Shown: positions 9,246 through 21,005 of the stretch, in pieces
Numbering within the stretch: the first letter of the stretch is position 1
How the letters are laid out: each line of letters opens with the position of its first letter
NCBI RefSeq assembly: GCF_001855555.1
Contig: NZ_MKCT01000009.1
Location: 1-63,782 of the forward strand
Length of the DNA stretch: 63,782 nt
Direction: 5' to 3'
Origin: Chromobacterium sphagni
GTDB taxonomy: Bacteria > Pseudomonadota > Gammaproteobacteria > Burkholderiales > Chromobacteriaceae
Program-made: the position numbers and the translations under genes
The notes under the pieces: generated by a model
What the model saw: the letters and a program-made list of their open reading frames with translations, nothing else
The model's database searches: none
Told to the model about the DNA's origin: nothing

Positions 9246-10984
9246 AAAAATACCAGGATTTCGACTTCGGCAAATATACCGAAGAGCAGAAGTACGACAT
9301 CCTGCAGCGTGTGTTCGAGCACCATGCCGCCGCCAACGGCAAAAACAACGTCGCCGGCTTCTCCTTTGAAACCGACAGCGGCAGGATCAACCTGATAGGC
9401 GCGCGGGGGTTCGCCAAAGGCAAGGTAGTCAAGGATAGCAACAAGGTATTCGACGACACGCTGTTCGTCGTCTATAAAAACGCGTCCGGCCAGAAGAAGG
9501 TGGCCGAATTCGACTTCAACACCGAGCCTTACAGCAAAAGCAACGGGCAACTGGCAGGCCGGGTGCTGATCAACGGCCTGTACCAGTACCGGCTGGGCAA
9601 TCACAAGATGTCGTCCTATCACTCGCATGCCAGCCTGGAGGAAATGGAGCAGACGCATCGCTTTGCCCAACGCCACAACTATCGGGCGCTGCGCATCGTC
9701 AAAGGACTTGCCTTCCACGCCCAGAACACTGGCAGCGCCAAAGCGCCCGAGTACGACTTCAATCCGGACAAGCCGGATGCGCCCACCGCGACCAACGAGC
9801 ACAACATCCATTACGGCGGAGAAGGCCCCAACAACCGCACCAGCAACTGGAGCGAAGGCTGCCAGACGGTAAAAGGCCTGGACAACTATATCCGGCTGTT
9901 GAAAATCCTCGAGCAGGACTACAGCCTGGCAGGCACCATCAACAACGAGCTTATCGCCAAGCCGTCGACCGATGGCAAGCGGCCCGTGGTCTATGCCTTG
10001 GTCGACGGCCACCAGATCGCCGATGAAACCAAGATCCAAGTCAAATTTCTGGATCGCATCCTGCAGCCTATGATCAATGTCTGGTATGAAATCCGCCATG
10101 GCGACCAGACTATCAGCGGCAAGACCGATCACGACGGCGACACCGGCGCGCTGTACGGCCACGATCCCAAAGACAAGATCAATGTCAAGCTGCAGGGCCC
10201 AGTGGGCGACAGCAAGCAACTGCCTCCGGTGCAGGCCAAGGAAAGCGCATTCCACAAATATATGTGCGTCATCAGTCCCAAAGTGCTGTGCGACGGCCTG
10301 GCGCGCCCGGACGCGGAGCAGAGCCAACCCGAAATAACGAACACCCAAGCCAAAAGCCACAAGCATCACAACAAACAACGCAAGCCGGTTTCCAAGATAG
10401 AGGTGCCCAAGAATCGCAACCCGCTGGAAACGCCGATACCGGATGATGAATTCGAGGACTGCAACGCGCTGACGCTGGAACAGATCACCAGCATCCTCAA
10501 GAACAACAATCCAGTGCTGGTGGATACCTACAAGGCTGATGAGCTGCTTTACAAGGCGGCTCAAAACTACAAGCTGAACCCCAAGGTGCTGCTGGCGACG
10601 ATGAAGCAGGAACAGGGCTGGGCCAAGAACGGCCGCTACAACAAGCTGATGGGCGTCGGCCCCGGCGGCGATCCAACATCCATGGGCGTAGAGCAGTCGA
10701 TCAACAAGTCGGCCCAGACCTATCGCAAACAGTTCGACGACGGCAAGAAAAAGCTCTCTTCGTTCAAAATCAACTTCGACCCCAATTCCCACGAAGTCGC
10801 AGCGGTGGGCAGCGGCGGGGCCTCAGTCAGCGAGGACGAGGTCGTGGCGATGAAGGAAGGCTATCGGTACACGCCGCGCACCGCCTCTGAATACGCCAAA
10901 CTGCACTACACGCCGTGGACCTATTTTCCGCCTCAGCGCAGCCGTCCTTACGATACCTGGGTGAAAACTTTCCGGAGCTTCTGA
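9230..10984 (+). CDS. candidate T6SS effector with two peptidoglycan-hydrolase-like domains
   Basis: This 584-residue protein has no signal peptide, as expected for VgrG-delivered cargo. The N-terminal half shows a YkuD-like arrangement: IHYGG at 193-197 (His194), then NWSEGCQ with Cys211, resembling the HG...S-x-GC signature of L,D-transpeptidases and carboxypeptidases. Residues about 250-345 look like a small beta-sandwich linker (NVWYEI, TDHDGDTG). A charged His/Lys-rich stretch at 375-395 precedes a C-terminal lysozyme/glucosaminidase-like domain (NPKVLLATMKQEQGW, likely catalytic Glu461). It has a strong ribosome site (CAGGAGG) inside the preceding gene, and an ankyrin gene follows after one base. 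Enzyme activity is inferred from motifs only. Confidence 0.7.
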   Translation: MGDPLEKYQDFDFGKYTEEQKYDILQRVFEHHAAANGKNNVAGFSFETDSGRINLIGARGFAKGKVVKDSNKVFDDTLFVVYKNASGQKKVAEFDFNTEPYSKSNGQLAGRVLINGLYQYRLGNHKMSSYHSHASLEEMEQTHRFAQRHNYRALRIVKGLAFHAQNTGSAKAPEYDFNPDKPDAPTATNEHNIHYGGEGPNNRTSNWSEGCQTVKGLDNYIRLLKILEQDYSLAGTINNELIAKPSTDGKRPVVYALVDGHQIADETKIQVKFLDRILQPMINVWYEIRHGDQTISGKTDHDGDTGALYGHDPKDKINVKLQGPVGDSKQLPPVQAKESAFHKYMCVISPKVLCDGLARPDAEQSQPEITNTQAKSHKHHNKQRKPVSKIEVPKNRNPLETPIPDDEFEDCNALTLEQITSILKNNNPVLVDTYKADELLYKAAQNYKLNPKVLLATMKQEQGWAKNGRYNKLMGVGPGGDPTSMGVEQSINKSAQTYRKQFDDGKKKLSSFKINFDPNSHEVAAVGSGGASVSEDEVVAMKEGYRYTPRTASEYAKLHYTPWTYFPPQRSRPYDTWVKTFRSF

Positions 10985-10985
10985 G

Positions 10986-11537
10986 ATGAGAATCAAATTC
11001 CTGATCGGCATAGGCGCGTTGCTGCTGACGCAGCACGCGCTGGCCGCCTGCGACAAGGATGACTGGCAGGCGCTGGTTCGCCAGGCAGGCGCGCAGGCTG
11101 TCGCCGACTATATCCACAGCAAGCACTGCGACCTCGAGCAGTCGCTTGACGACGTTTCCAAGACCCCGCTGGTCTACGCCATCGATGCGAAGAACCGCGC
11201 AGCTGTAGAGGCACTGCTGCAAGCCGGCGCCAACGCCAACGTCGACGGCTACGATGGCAACACCCCGCTGTTCTACGCGGTGTCCAGCAAGGATCTGGGC
11301 ATAGTCCAAGATCTGGTAGCCAAGGGCGCCGACGTCAACGCCGCCACCCGCACCAGCGAAATCACCGTGCTGATGGCTGCGGTGCTGGACTCCACGCCCG
11401 CCATAGCCGCCTATCTGGTGGCCCAAGGCGCCTCGCTGACCGATACCGACAAATATGGCCATCAGGCCATCGACTATGTCGGCAAGCTGCCGGCCAAGCG
11501 CCAGGCCGCGATGCGCGCCGCGCTGAAGAAACCATGA
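10986..11537 (+). CDS. periplasmic ankyrin-repeat protein, likely immunity protein
   Basis: The 183-residue product has a Sec signal peptide ending near HALAA, followed by three to four ankyrin repeats (TPLVYAIDAKNRAAVEALLQ, TPLFYAVSSKDLGIVQDLVA, TVLMAAVLDSTPAIAAYLVA). Ankyrin proteins exported to the periplasm and encoded directly behind a wall-attacking T6SS effector are plausible immunity proteins: they would protect the cell from its own or a sister's effector. The start is one base after the effector stop, and a perfect hairpin terminator follows. The immunity role is inferred from location and export. Confidence 0.75.
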   Translation: MRIKFLIGIGALLLTQHALAACDKDDWQALVRQAGAQAVADYIHSKHCDLEQSLDDVSKTPLVYAIDAKNRAAVEALLQAGANANVDGYDGNTPLFYAVSSKDLGIVQDLVAKGADVNAATRTSEITVLMAAVLDSTPAIAAYLVAQGASLTDTDKYGHQAIDYVGKLPAKRQAAMRAALKKP

Positions 11538-11577
11538 CCGGCAGGCCTGCCTAGCCGGCTTGCCGGCGGCCAAACAA

Positions 11578-11609
11578 AAACGGGGAGCAGCGCAAGCTGC
11601 TCCCCGTTT
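11578..11609. terminator. bidirectional terminator between the T6SS cargo genes and cyoE
   Basis: A perfect 14-bp stem (AAACGGGGAGCAGC paired with GCTGCTCCCCGTTT) closes on a GCAA loop. It lies 40 bases after the ankyrin stop and 19 bases past the cyoE stop on the other strand, with A/T runs on the outer flank, so it can serve both convergent units. Confidence 0.85.
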
Positions 11610-11628
11610 GGCATGGAACGGTATCGAT

Positions 11629-12540
11629 CTAGCGGTAGCTGCCGGCGTCCGCGGTCATCACCACCCTGCCGCCCGGCTTGGGCGTCTGCCCGTCCAACGC
11701 CATCATCACGGAAAGAGACGTGATGGTGATGATGGAGAAGAAGAACACCTGCCGCGCCCAGGCGCGATCGTCGGTTTCCCGCCTGTAGCCCGACAGCGCC
11801 ATCTTCAGCCACCACAGGCTGGTGGCGCAAGCCACCGCCAGGTAGCCGTAGCCGGCATAGCCGCCCAGCACCAGCATCACGGTCGCCACCGCGAAGGCCA
11901 GGATGTACAGCACGATCTGCTGCTTGGCCTTGGAGATGCCCTTGACCACCGGCAGCACCGGGATACCGGCCGCTTCATAGTCCTTGAAGCGGAAGATGGC
12001 GATGGCGTAGGAGTGCGGCATCTGCCACAGGCTGAACATCACCAGCAGGATCAAGGCGCCCATGTCGAAGCGGCCGGTGACGGCGCAGTAGCCGGCCACC
12101 GGCGGCACCGCGCCGGACAGGCTGCCCACCAGGGTGCCATACACCGAGTTGCGCTTCATGTACAGGCTATACACGCCCACATAGATGATGAAGCCGAACA
12201 TCACACAGGCGAAGGCCAGCGGATTGGTCCAGCGCCACAGCGTGTAGAAGCCGGCCAGGCCGAGCACCAGGCCGTGCGTCAGCGCGGCCTTGGTGCTCAT
12301 CGCGCCGGTGACCAGCACCCGTTTCTGGGTGCGGGCCATCTTGGCGTCGATGTCCTGGTCTATGCAGTTGTTGATGGCGCAGCCGGAGGCCACCACCAGC
12401 GACAAGCCGGCCACCGTGGCCAGCAGCAGCAGCCAGTCAACCGGACCCTGCGCCGCCAGCAGGAAACCGCCGGCGGCCGAGATCAGATTGCCGAAGATGA
12501 TGCCCGGCTTGGTGACCTGAAAATAACGCTTGAGCTTCAA
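11629..12540 (-). CDS. cyoE: protoheme IX farnesyltransferase (heme O synthase) CyoE
   Basis: CyoE adds a farnesyl group to heme B to make heme O for the cytochrome bo oxidase. The 303-residue polytopic membrane protein has the UbiA-family aspartate-rich loop [18 protein letters not shown] and a second loop near [15 protein letters not shown]. It is the last gene of cyoABCDE, 11 bases after cyoD. The start is a TTG giving [13 protein letters not shown], the usual beginning of this family; no ATG or GTG upstream in frame fits. Confidence 0.94.
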   Translation of the reverse strand: MKLKRYFQVTKPGIIFGNLISAAGGFLLAAQGPVDWLLLLATVAGLSLVVASGCAINNCIDQDIDAKMARTQKRVLVTGAMSTKAALTHGLVLGLAGFYTLWRWTNPLAFACVMFGFIIYVGVYSLYMKRNSVYGTLVGSLSGAVPPVAGYCAVTGRFDMGALILLVMFSLWQMPHSYAIAIFRFKDYEAAGIPVLPVVKGISKAKQQIVLYILAFAVATVMLVLGGYAGYGYLAVACATSLWWLKMALSGYRRETDDRAWARQVFFFSIITITSLSVMMALDGQTPKPGGRVVMTADAGSYR

Positions 12541-12551
12541 GGCGTTCTCAC

Positions 12552-12872
12552 TCAGCGCATCATCAGCGCGTCGGCGGTGTAGATGATCCAGATCGACAGG
12601 CCCACCAGCAGCACGATCACCATGCCGGTGAACAGGAAGGAGATGCTGTTGAGCTTGCCTTCCTTGCTGAAGTCCAGATGCAGGAAATACTTCAGGTGCA
12701 CGATGATCTGCACCACCGCGAACGCGAAGATGCCGATGAAAGTGGCCTGCTTGGTCAGCGCGCCGCTCATCACCATCCAGAACGGGATGGCGGTGAGGAT
12801 CACCGACAGCAGGAAGCCGATGGCGTAGCTTTTCACGCTGCCGTGGCTGTTGTGCGCATGCGCTTGGCTCAT
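12552..12872 (-). CDS. cyoD: cytochrome bo ubiquinol oxidase subunit IV CyoD
   Basis: CyoD is the small fourth subunit that helps assemble the oxidase. The 106-residue product has three membrane helices ([59 protein letters not shown]) and a His-rich N-terminus. The frame is open further upstream, but the ATG at 12872 overlaps the cyoC stop as TGATG and gives the standard start [12 protein letters not shown]. Confidence 0.93.
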   Translation of the reverse strand: MSQAHAHNSHGSVKSYAIGFLLSVILTAIPFWMVMSGALTKQATFIGIFAFAVVQIIVHLKYFLHLDFSKEGKLNSISFLFTGMVIVLLVGLSIWIIYTADALMMR

Positions 12873-13483
12873 CACATGGCTCCTTTCAGATACACAACGG
12901 TGAACACGCAGATCCACACGATGTCCAGGAAGTGCCAGAACAGCGACAGGCAGTTCAGGCGGGTCATGGCGCGGCCGGTCAGGCCGGTTTTGGCCACCTC
13001 CAGCATCATCACGCCCATCCACAGCAGGCCTGCGGTCACGTGCAGGCCATGCAGGCCCACCAGGCCGAAGAATGCCGACAGGAAGGCGCTGGTCTGCGGG
13101 CCGTGGCCCTCGGCGATCAGGTGGTGGAATTCATTGATTTCCAGGCCGATGAACGCGGCGCCGAACAGGAAAGTCACCGCCAGCCAGCCCAGCACTGCCG
13201 ATTTGTTGCCCTTGTGGCCAGCGATCATCGCGAAACCGTAGGTGATGGAAGACAGCAGCAGCGCCGCAGTCTCCACCAGCACGTACGGCAGCTCGAAGAT
13301 TTCCTTGCCGGAAATGCCGCCCGCCACATTGCGGAACAGCACTGCGTACGCCGCGAACGCCGTCGCGAACAGGATGCAGTCGGTCATCAGATAGAACCAG
13401 AAGCCCAGCACGGTCTGCGAACCGCTGTCGTGGTGCTCATGGTCGTCATGCGCGTCGTGCGCTTGCTCTACATAAGTCGTCAT
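12872..13483 (-). CDS. cyoC: cytochrome bo ubiquinol oxidase subunit III CyoC
   Basis: CyoC (203 residues) is the five-helix subunit III of the heme-copper oxidase. Typical marks are [18 protein letters not shown], the EINEFHHL loop and the C-terminal helix [20 protein letters not shown]. The N-terminal tail is His/Asp-rich. It is translationally coupled to cyoD (TGATG) and starts 15 bases after cyoB. Confidence 0.95.
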   Translation of the reverse strand: MTTYVEQAHDAHDDHEHHDSGSQTVLGFWFYLMTDCILFATAFAAYAVLFRNVAGGISGKEIFELPYVLVETAALLLSSITYGFAMIAGHKGNKSAVLGWLAVTFLFGAAFIGLEINEFHHLIAEGHGPQTSAFLSAFFGLVGLHGLHVTAGLLWMGVMMLEVAKTGLTGRAMTRLNCLSLFWHFLDIVWICVFTVVYLKGAM

Positions 13484-13498
13484 GTTTGATCCAGCCTC

Positions 13499-15541
13499 TT
13501 ACACGGTGGTGGTCGGACGCGCAGCCTTCTTCGGCTTGGTCTGATCACGCTCGGTGTAGTTGTCCACATCTATGCCCAGCTTCTCGAAGCGGGCGCGCTC
13601 GATGGCTTCCACTTCTTCCGCCGGCACGTAGTAGTCCAGGTCGTTGTCGTAGGCGCGCACCAGCATGCAGCCGACGATGCCCACCAGGCCGACGATGGCC
13701 ATCCACCAGATATGCCAGATCAGCGCGAAGCCCAGTACGGTGGTGAAACCGCCGATGTACAGGCCTACAGCGGTGTTGCGCGGCATATGGATCGGCTCGT
13801 ACGACTTCGGCACGGCGTAAGCGATGCCCTTTTCCTTCATGTCGGTGAAGGCGTCGATGTCATGCACTTGCGGCAGCTTGGCGAAGTTGTAGAACGGCGC
13901 CGGCGAGGAAGTGGACCATTCCAGGGTATGGCCGTTCCACGGGTCGCCGGTCTCGTCCACCAGCTTCTTGCGGTCGCGGATGCTGACAGCGATCTGCAGC
14001 AGCTGGCAGCCGATGCCGATGGCGATCAGCACCGCGCCGAAGGCGGCGATGTACAGCCACGGCTCCCAGGCCGGGTTGTCGGTGTGGTTCAGTCGGCGGG
14101 TCATGCCCAGGAAGCCCAGCACGTACAGCGGCATGAAGGCGAACATGAAGCCGAGCTGCCAGAACCAGAACGAAGCCTTGCCCAGCTTGGCATTCAGCTT
14201 GAAGCCGAATACCTTCGGGAACCAGAACGACACGCCGGCGAGATAGCCGAACACCGCGCCGCCGATGATGGTGTTATGGAAGTGGGCGATCAGGAACAGG
14301 CTGTTGTGCAGCACATAGTCGGCGCCCGGCACAGCCAGCAGCACACCAGTCATCCCGCCGATGGAGAAGGTGACGATGAAGCCCAGCGTCCACAGGATCG
14401 GGGTTTCAAAGCGCAGGCGGCCCTTGTAGATGGTGAACAGCCAGTTGAACAGCTTCACGCCGGTCGGGATCGAGATGATCATGGTGGCGATGCCGAAGAA
14501 GGCGTTCACATTGGCGCCGGAGCCCATGGTGAAGAAGTGGTGCAGCCATACCATGAAGCCCAGCACCGAGATCGCGCCGCTGGCGTAGATCATCGACTTG
14601 TGGCCGAACAGGCGCTTACCGGAGAAGGTGGAAACCACTTCCGAGAAGATGCCGAATGCCGGCAGAACCAGGATGTAAACCTCGGGGTGGCCCCAAGCCC
14701 AGAACAAGTTCAGGTACATCATGGCGTTGCCGCCGGCTTCCGCGGTGAAGAAGTGGAAGCCCAGATAGCGGTCCAGGCTCAGCATCGCCAGCGCGCCGGT
14801 CAGAATCGGGAACGAGGTGGCGATCAGCACGTTGGCCCAGGTGCAGGTCCAGGTAAAGATCGGCATGTCCATCAGCTTCATGCCCGGGGCGCGCATCTTG
14901 ATCACGGTCACCAGGAAGTTGATCGCGGTCAGCGTCGTCCCGATGCCCGATATCTGCAAGGCCCAGGTGTAGTAATCCACCCCGACGTCAGGACTGAAGC
15001 CCAGCTCGGCCAGCGGCGGATAGGCCACCCAGCCGGTGCGGGCGAAATTGCCCACGCCCAGCGACAGGTTGACCAGGATCACCGCCGAAACCAGCAGCCA
15101 GAAGCTCAGCGAGTTCAGGAAGGGGAAAGCCACGTCGCGCGCGCCGATCTGCAGCGGCACCACGATGTTCATCAGGCCAGTCATGAACGGCATGGCCATG
15201 AAGATGATCATGATCACGCCGTGGGCGGTGAAGATCTGGTCGTAGTGTTCCGGCGGAAAAATGCCGTGGCTGCCGCCAGTGGCCACCGCCAGCTGGGTAC
15301 GCATCATCAGCGCGTCGGCGAAGCCGCGCAGCAGCATGATCATGGCGACGATGATATACATCACGCCGATTTTCTTGTGATCAACCGAAGTGATCCACTC
15401 TTTCCAGAGATAGCCCCACTTGCCGAACTTGGTGATCAACGCGAACAGCACGATGCCCATCAGGCCGGCGCCGGACAGCGCCCCCATGATGATGGGCTCG
15501 TGGTACGGAATCGCGTCCAGAGTCAGTTTACCTAACCACAT
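13499..15541 (-). CDS. cyoB: cytochrome bo ubiquinol oxidase subunit I CyoB
   Basis: CyoB is the catalytic proton-pumping subunit that reduces oxygen with electrons from ubiquinol. The 680-residue product shows the heme-copper ligands: [18 protein letters not shown] (His-Tyr crosslink pair), LHHFF and [12 protein letters not shown]. The quinol-site residues of the bo type are present (RGFAD, and EHYDQ eight residues before the heme His), which separates it from cytochrome c oxidases. The frame opens with TTG at 15544, but the adjacent ATG at 15541 has AAGGAG nine bases upstream and is chosen. Confidence 0.96.
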   Translation of the reverse strand: MWLGKLTLDAIPYHEPIIMGALSGAGLMGIVLFALITKFGKWGYLWKEWITSVDHKKIGVMYIIVAMIMLLRGFADALMMRTQLAVATGGSHGIFPPEHYDQIFTAHGVIMIIFMAMPFMTGLMNIVVPLQIGARDVAFPFLNSLSFWLLVSAVILVNLSLGVGNFARTGWVAYPPLAELGFSPDVGVDYYTWALQISGIGTTLTAINFLVTVIKMRAPGMKLMDMPIFTWTCTWANVLIATSFPILTGALAMLSLDRYLGFHFFTAEAGGNAMMYLNLFWAWGHPEVYILVLPAFGIFSEVVSTFSGKRLFGHKSMIYASGAISVLGFMVWLHHFFTMGSGANVNAFFGIATMIISIPTGVKLFNWLFTIYKGRLRFETPILWTLGFIVTFSIGGMTGVLLAVPGADYVLHNSLFLIAHFHNTIIGGAVFGYLAGVSFWFPKVFGFKLNAKLGKASFWFWQLGFMFAFMPLYVLGFLGMTRRLNHTDNPAWEPWLYIAAFGAVLIAIGIGCQLLQIAVSIRDRKKLVDETGDPWNGHTLEWSTSSPAPFYNFAKLPQVHDIDAFTDMKEKGIAYAVPKSYEPIHMPRNTAVGLYIGGFTTVLGFALIWHIWWMAIVGLVGIVGCMLVRAYDNDLDYYVPAEEVEAIERARFEKLGIDVDNYTERDQTKPKKAARPTTTV

Positions 15542-15547
15542 CAATCG

Positions 15548-16489
15548 TTACTCCTTGACAACCGGCGGGGTGATGGCTGCGCACAGTTCTTTGGTCATTT
15601 TGGCCAGCTTGATGGCGTCATCGCTGTCGGCCAGCGACGGACGACCGGCCATGTACTTGTGCACGACGGCTTCAAACAGGTAAGGCGTGGTTGAAGCGTA
15701 GTGGGCCACCGGGTTGTTCTCGCTAGGCTTGAGCAACTGCAGGTAGGCCGGCGCGTCCAAGGTTTGGCCAGAAGCTTTCGCCTTGGCTACCCAAGCGTCG
15801 AACTCGGCCGGGGTCTTGGTGGCGATGGCATTGAACTTCATGCCGGAGAAGCCGGCGCCGCTATAGTTGGAGGAGAAACCCTTGTAGGTGCCCGGCTCGT
15901 TGGCGACCAGGTGCAACTGGGTCTGCATGCCGGCCATCGCGTAGATCTGGCCACCCAGCTGTGGGATGAAGAAAGCATTCATCGCCGCGTCGGAAGTGAT
16001 CTTGAAATTCACCGGCACGTCGGTCGGGAACACCAGCTCGTTGACGGAAGCGATCTGCTGTTCCGGATAGATGAACAACCATTTCCAGTTGAGGGCCACC
16101 ACCTGAACCTCGATCGCCTTCTTGTCCGATTGCAGCGGACGGTAGGGATCCAGCTCGTGCGTGCTCTTCCAGGTCAGCGTCGCCAGGAAGGCGATGATGA
16201 CGCAGGGAATCAGCCAGACCACGATCTCGATCTTGGTCGAGTGCGACCATTTCGGTTCGTAAGCGGCGTCCTTGTTGCTGGCGCGGTACTTCCAGGCGAA
16301 TACCAGGGTCATTACGATTACCGGGATCACCACCAGCAGCATCAGCGCGGTTGCCGTAATGATCAGGGACTTCTGCTCTGCGGCGATATGGCCCTTGGGA
16401 TCGAGAATGCCGCCTTGGCATCCCGAAAGCAGGGCAACCACCACAGGAGAGAGCCCCCACATCAGGCGGGAGGGTCTATGGTTTCTCAT
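15548..16489 (-). CDS. cyoA: cytochrome bo ubiquinol oxidase subunit II CyoA
   Basis: CyoA (313 residues) is subunit II of the quinol oxidase and starts the cyoABCDE operon. It has a lipoprotein signal with lipobox LLSGC (Cys24), two membrane helices (about 40-63 and 82-105) and a periplasmic cupredoxin-like domain ([19 protein letters not shown]). The CuA ligand set of cytochrome c oxidases is absent, as expected for a quinol oxidase. Six bases separate it from cyoB. Two FNR/ANR-like boxes lie about 390-450 bases upstream. Confidence 0.95.
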   Translation of the reverse strand: MRNHRPSRLMWGLSPVVVALLSGCQGGILDPKGHIAAEQKSLIITATALMLLVVIPVIVMTLVFAWKYRASNKDAAYEPKWSHSTKIEIVVWLIPCVIIAFLATLTWKSTHELDPYRPLQSDKKAIEVQVVALNWKWLFIYPEQQIASVNELVFPTDVPVNFKITSDAAMNAFFIPQLGGQIYAMAGMQTQLHLVANEPGTYKGFSSNYSGAGFSGMKFNAIATKTPAEFDAWVAKAKASGQTLDAPAYLQLLKPSENNPVAHYASTTPYLFEAVVHKYMAGRPSLADSDDAIKLAKMTKELCAAITPPVVKE

Positions 16490-16879
16490 CTTACGACTTT
16501 TCGGGTTAAAAATCCTTCAACGCGCCGATGCGCAACAGGCGTTGCGAGCCATGCTCCAACGCCAGCGAAATGTTCGCGCCGGGCCTCCTCCTCCTCCCTT
16601 GCGGGTCGAGGCCGGCGGAGCCGGGCAAAACAACAGACTTTCAGGGCTCGCGGATTCCACGAGTGAACGGCGCGCATCCGTTTCCACGGCGGATACACTC
16701 CGGATTGGAAGCGACTCCACAATCGCTTCCGGGCGATGACGTGACGGCAGAACGCTTACTGTCCGAGTGAAACGCCGGCGAAGGCGCGGGAAGACAGGGG
16801 TTCGGCAACACAACATCTGCCCGGCGACATGCACCGGGCGGGCGTATTAAAAACAGTTTTGCCTGATATTTCAAGAGCC

Positions 16880-16893
16880 TTGATCAGGATCAA
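16880..16893 (-). promoter_or_regulatory. FNR/ANR-type binding site, perfect match
   Basis: TTGAT-CAGG-ATCAA is an exact match to the FNR/ANR consensus (TTGAT-N4-ATCAA). It lies upstream of cyoA. A weak -10-like TTTAAT (minus strand, 16846-16851) lies about 35-40 bases downstream of the box centre, so the box would sit near the -35 to -48 zone of such a promoter. The target promoter is inferred. Confidence 0.75.
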
Positions 16894-16922
16894 ACCCTCC
16901 CCCCACCGGATATGCAACACGA

Positions 16923-16936
16923 TTGATCCTGGTCAA
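16923..16936 (-). promoter_or_regulatory. second FNR/ANR-type site, one mismatch
   Basis: TTGAT-CCTG-GTCAA matches the FNR/ANR consensus except for one base in the right half. Its centre is 43 bases from the perfect box, close to four helical turns, so both could lie on one face of the DNA upstream of cyoA. Confidence 0.6.
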
Positions 16937-17217
16937 TAACGAGGAATCGGCAAATCTGTAGCAGAGACAATGGTTTAGGACAATGTGCTTAACGTGATCC
17001 GCGCAAACCATGTGTTGCAAATTGTTACAAAAAATATCCTCACAAAAATGGATTTGCATACCACAGAACAATTCATTGCGCCGCCAGTAAAAATATCGCT
17101 GAAAAATTGCGCGAAATTCGCACAACTTTCCCATGAGAAGCCATGGAATGACGCAACAATATTCCAATAACAACCGAGTGGCTGTCCGCTCGATCATCGC
17201 CCATCCCGAGCAGACGC

Positions 17218-17251
17218 AAAAAAGCCGAATCGTTGTCGATTCGGCTTTTTT
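17218..17251 (-). terminator. terminator of tRNA-fMet copy 1
   Basis: A perfect stem AAGCCGAATCG / CGATTCGGCTT with a TTGT loop is followed by a T run on the minus strand. It begins 9 bases past the tRNA 3' end. Confidence 0.88.
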
Positions 17252-17259
17252 CTGAAACT

Positions 17260-17336
<77 letters not shown>

Positions 17337-17348
17337 TCAGAGAAATGC

Positions 17349-17377
17349 ATCATAAATTAACTTTACATTTACGTCAA
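17349..17377 (-). promoter_or_regulatory. sigma-70 promoter of tRNA-fMet copy 1
   Basis: On the minus strand TTGACG, a 17-base spacer and TATGAT form a near-consensus -35/-10 pair. The -10 box ends 12 bases before the tRNA. Confidence 0.8.
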
Positions 17378-17657
17378 TAGAAGAGCTTAAACTATTTTTA
17401 CCAGCGGGCTCCAGGCAGACTCGCACTCATGCGGGAATACGACCCCAGCGCAGCCGCTCCCGCTTATGCAGATTTTGAAAATGCCAATCGAGTGAATAAA
17501 CTCCGTCAACGCCGGCTAACGCTTCGACTCCCAGCCAGGGGTTGGCTCAGTGGCTTTACCCCCCCACCGCGGCCCTGGTTCATATCACGCCAATGCTGTG
17601 CCGAAAAGCAGCGGCAGAAAACGCTGGCATCATCCGCGACTATGCAGACCTTGAAGC
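17378..17657. other. intergenic region between tRNA-fMet copy 1 and pobA
   Basis: These 280 bases show no gene I can support. A 93-codon plus-strand frame (17429-17710) runs into pobA and has no ribosome site or recognisable product. No strong terminator for the pobA operon is visible. Confidence 0.5.
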
Positions 17658-20244
<2,587 letters not shown>

Positions 20245-20295
20245 GATGATGTCTCCTGCCGGATACAGGTTGTAGGAAGCCCGCCCGTATGCATA

Positions 20296-20919
20296 TTAAT
20301 ATCCATTGGATGTTGCCGGCGCATGCGCCTGGAACAACTCGGTTAACAGCGCGTCATGTTCAAGAAGCTCAAGCGCGACATCATATCCGTTTGGGATTGC
20401 ACTGGCCTCGTAGCCGACAATGCGGGCGATCACCTCGCGCGAACGGTCCTCCCCCCTTGCCTGGAACTCAACCACCACCACCGCTTCCTCCTGAAGCTCC
20501 GACATGCCAGAAATCACGATTGCCCCGGTGCGCTCATCGCACAGATCCGCGACGAACCCCCCGGACCTGGCGTCCAGCACAAGCGGCACCCGCAACAGCT
20601 TCGCACGCGGCATGCGCGGCGCATGCGGACGCAGTCGTATCTGTCCCGCGCCTTCTAGCATTTGCACTTGGCATGCGAGTCGATGCGCTGGCGCAGACAA
20701 TCCAAATACCGCCAGCACGCTTCGCTCATGGGCATCAGCCACCGCCAGCATCTCAGCCCCGTCCAGCACGGCAACCCGACACGTTCCGCAGTTGCCGCGC
20801 CGACAGTGGAATGGAACCGGCGCCCCCGAGACATCGCACGCACTCGCCAATGAGGTGCCTTCAGCTATCTGTGCTGTCTGCGGGTTTTCTGGAGGATTTT
20901 CAAAAATAATGGTCGGCAT
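20296..20919 (-). CDS. [2Fe-2S] ferredoxin with an unrecognised C-terminal domain
   Basis: Residues 1-95 are a plant-type [2Fe-2S] ferredoxin with the four ligands C39, C44, C47 and C83 (CRRGNCGTC ... C). A C-terminal domain of about 110 residues follows. It has alternating beta-strand-like segments (AIVISGMSELQEEAVVVVEF) and ends YDVALELLEHDALLTELF, which recalls a degenerate PilZ fold, but the RxxxR and D/NxSxxG motifs are not clear. It probably donates electrons to the Rieske oxygenase of the same operon; no ferredoxin reductase is encoded nearby. I chose ATG 20919 over upstream starts because GGGCGAG precedes it and the ferredoxin fold begins there. Confidence 0.8.
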   Translation of the reverse strand: MPTIIFENPPENPQTAQIAEGTSLASACDVSGAPVPFHCRRGNCGTCRVAVLDGAEMLAVADAHERSVLAVFGLSAPAHRLACQVQMLEGAGQIRLRPHAPRMPRAKLLRVPLVLDARSGGFVADLCDERTGAIVISGMSELQEEAVVVVEFQARGEDRSREVIARIVGYEASAIPNGYDVALELLEHDALLTELFQAHAPATSNGY

Positions 20920-21005
20920 ATTGATCTCGCCCATCTTCGGACATAAGAAATACAATCGGCGCAGACTGTCGTTTCAGGACCAATCCGCGCCAACGCAACG
21001 CGGTA

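Larger units (their letters stand above)
16490..17217. other. intergenic region upstream of cyoA
   Basis: I see no convincing gene in these 728 bases. The half next to cyoA (to about 16840) is GC-rich and would be a long 5' leader if transcription starts near the FNR/ANR boxes; the other half (16990-17170) is AT-rich. Small frames in it have no ribosome site and no family resemblance. Confidence 0.6.

Noticed and set aside
15539..15544. TTG start for cyoB three bases upstream
   Set aside because: The adjacent ATG has better spacing from AAGGAG and gives a standard start.
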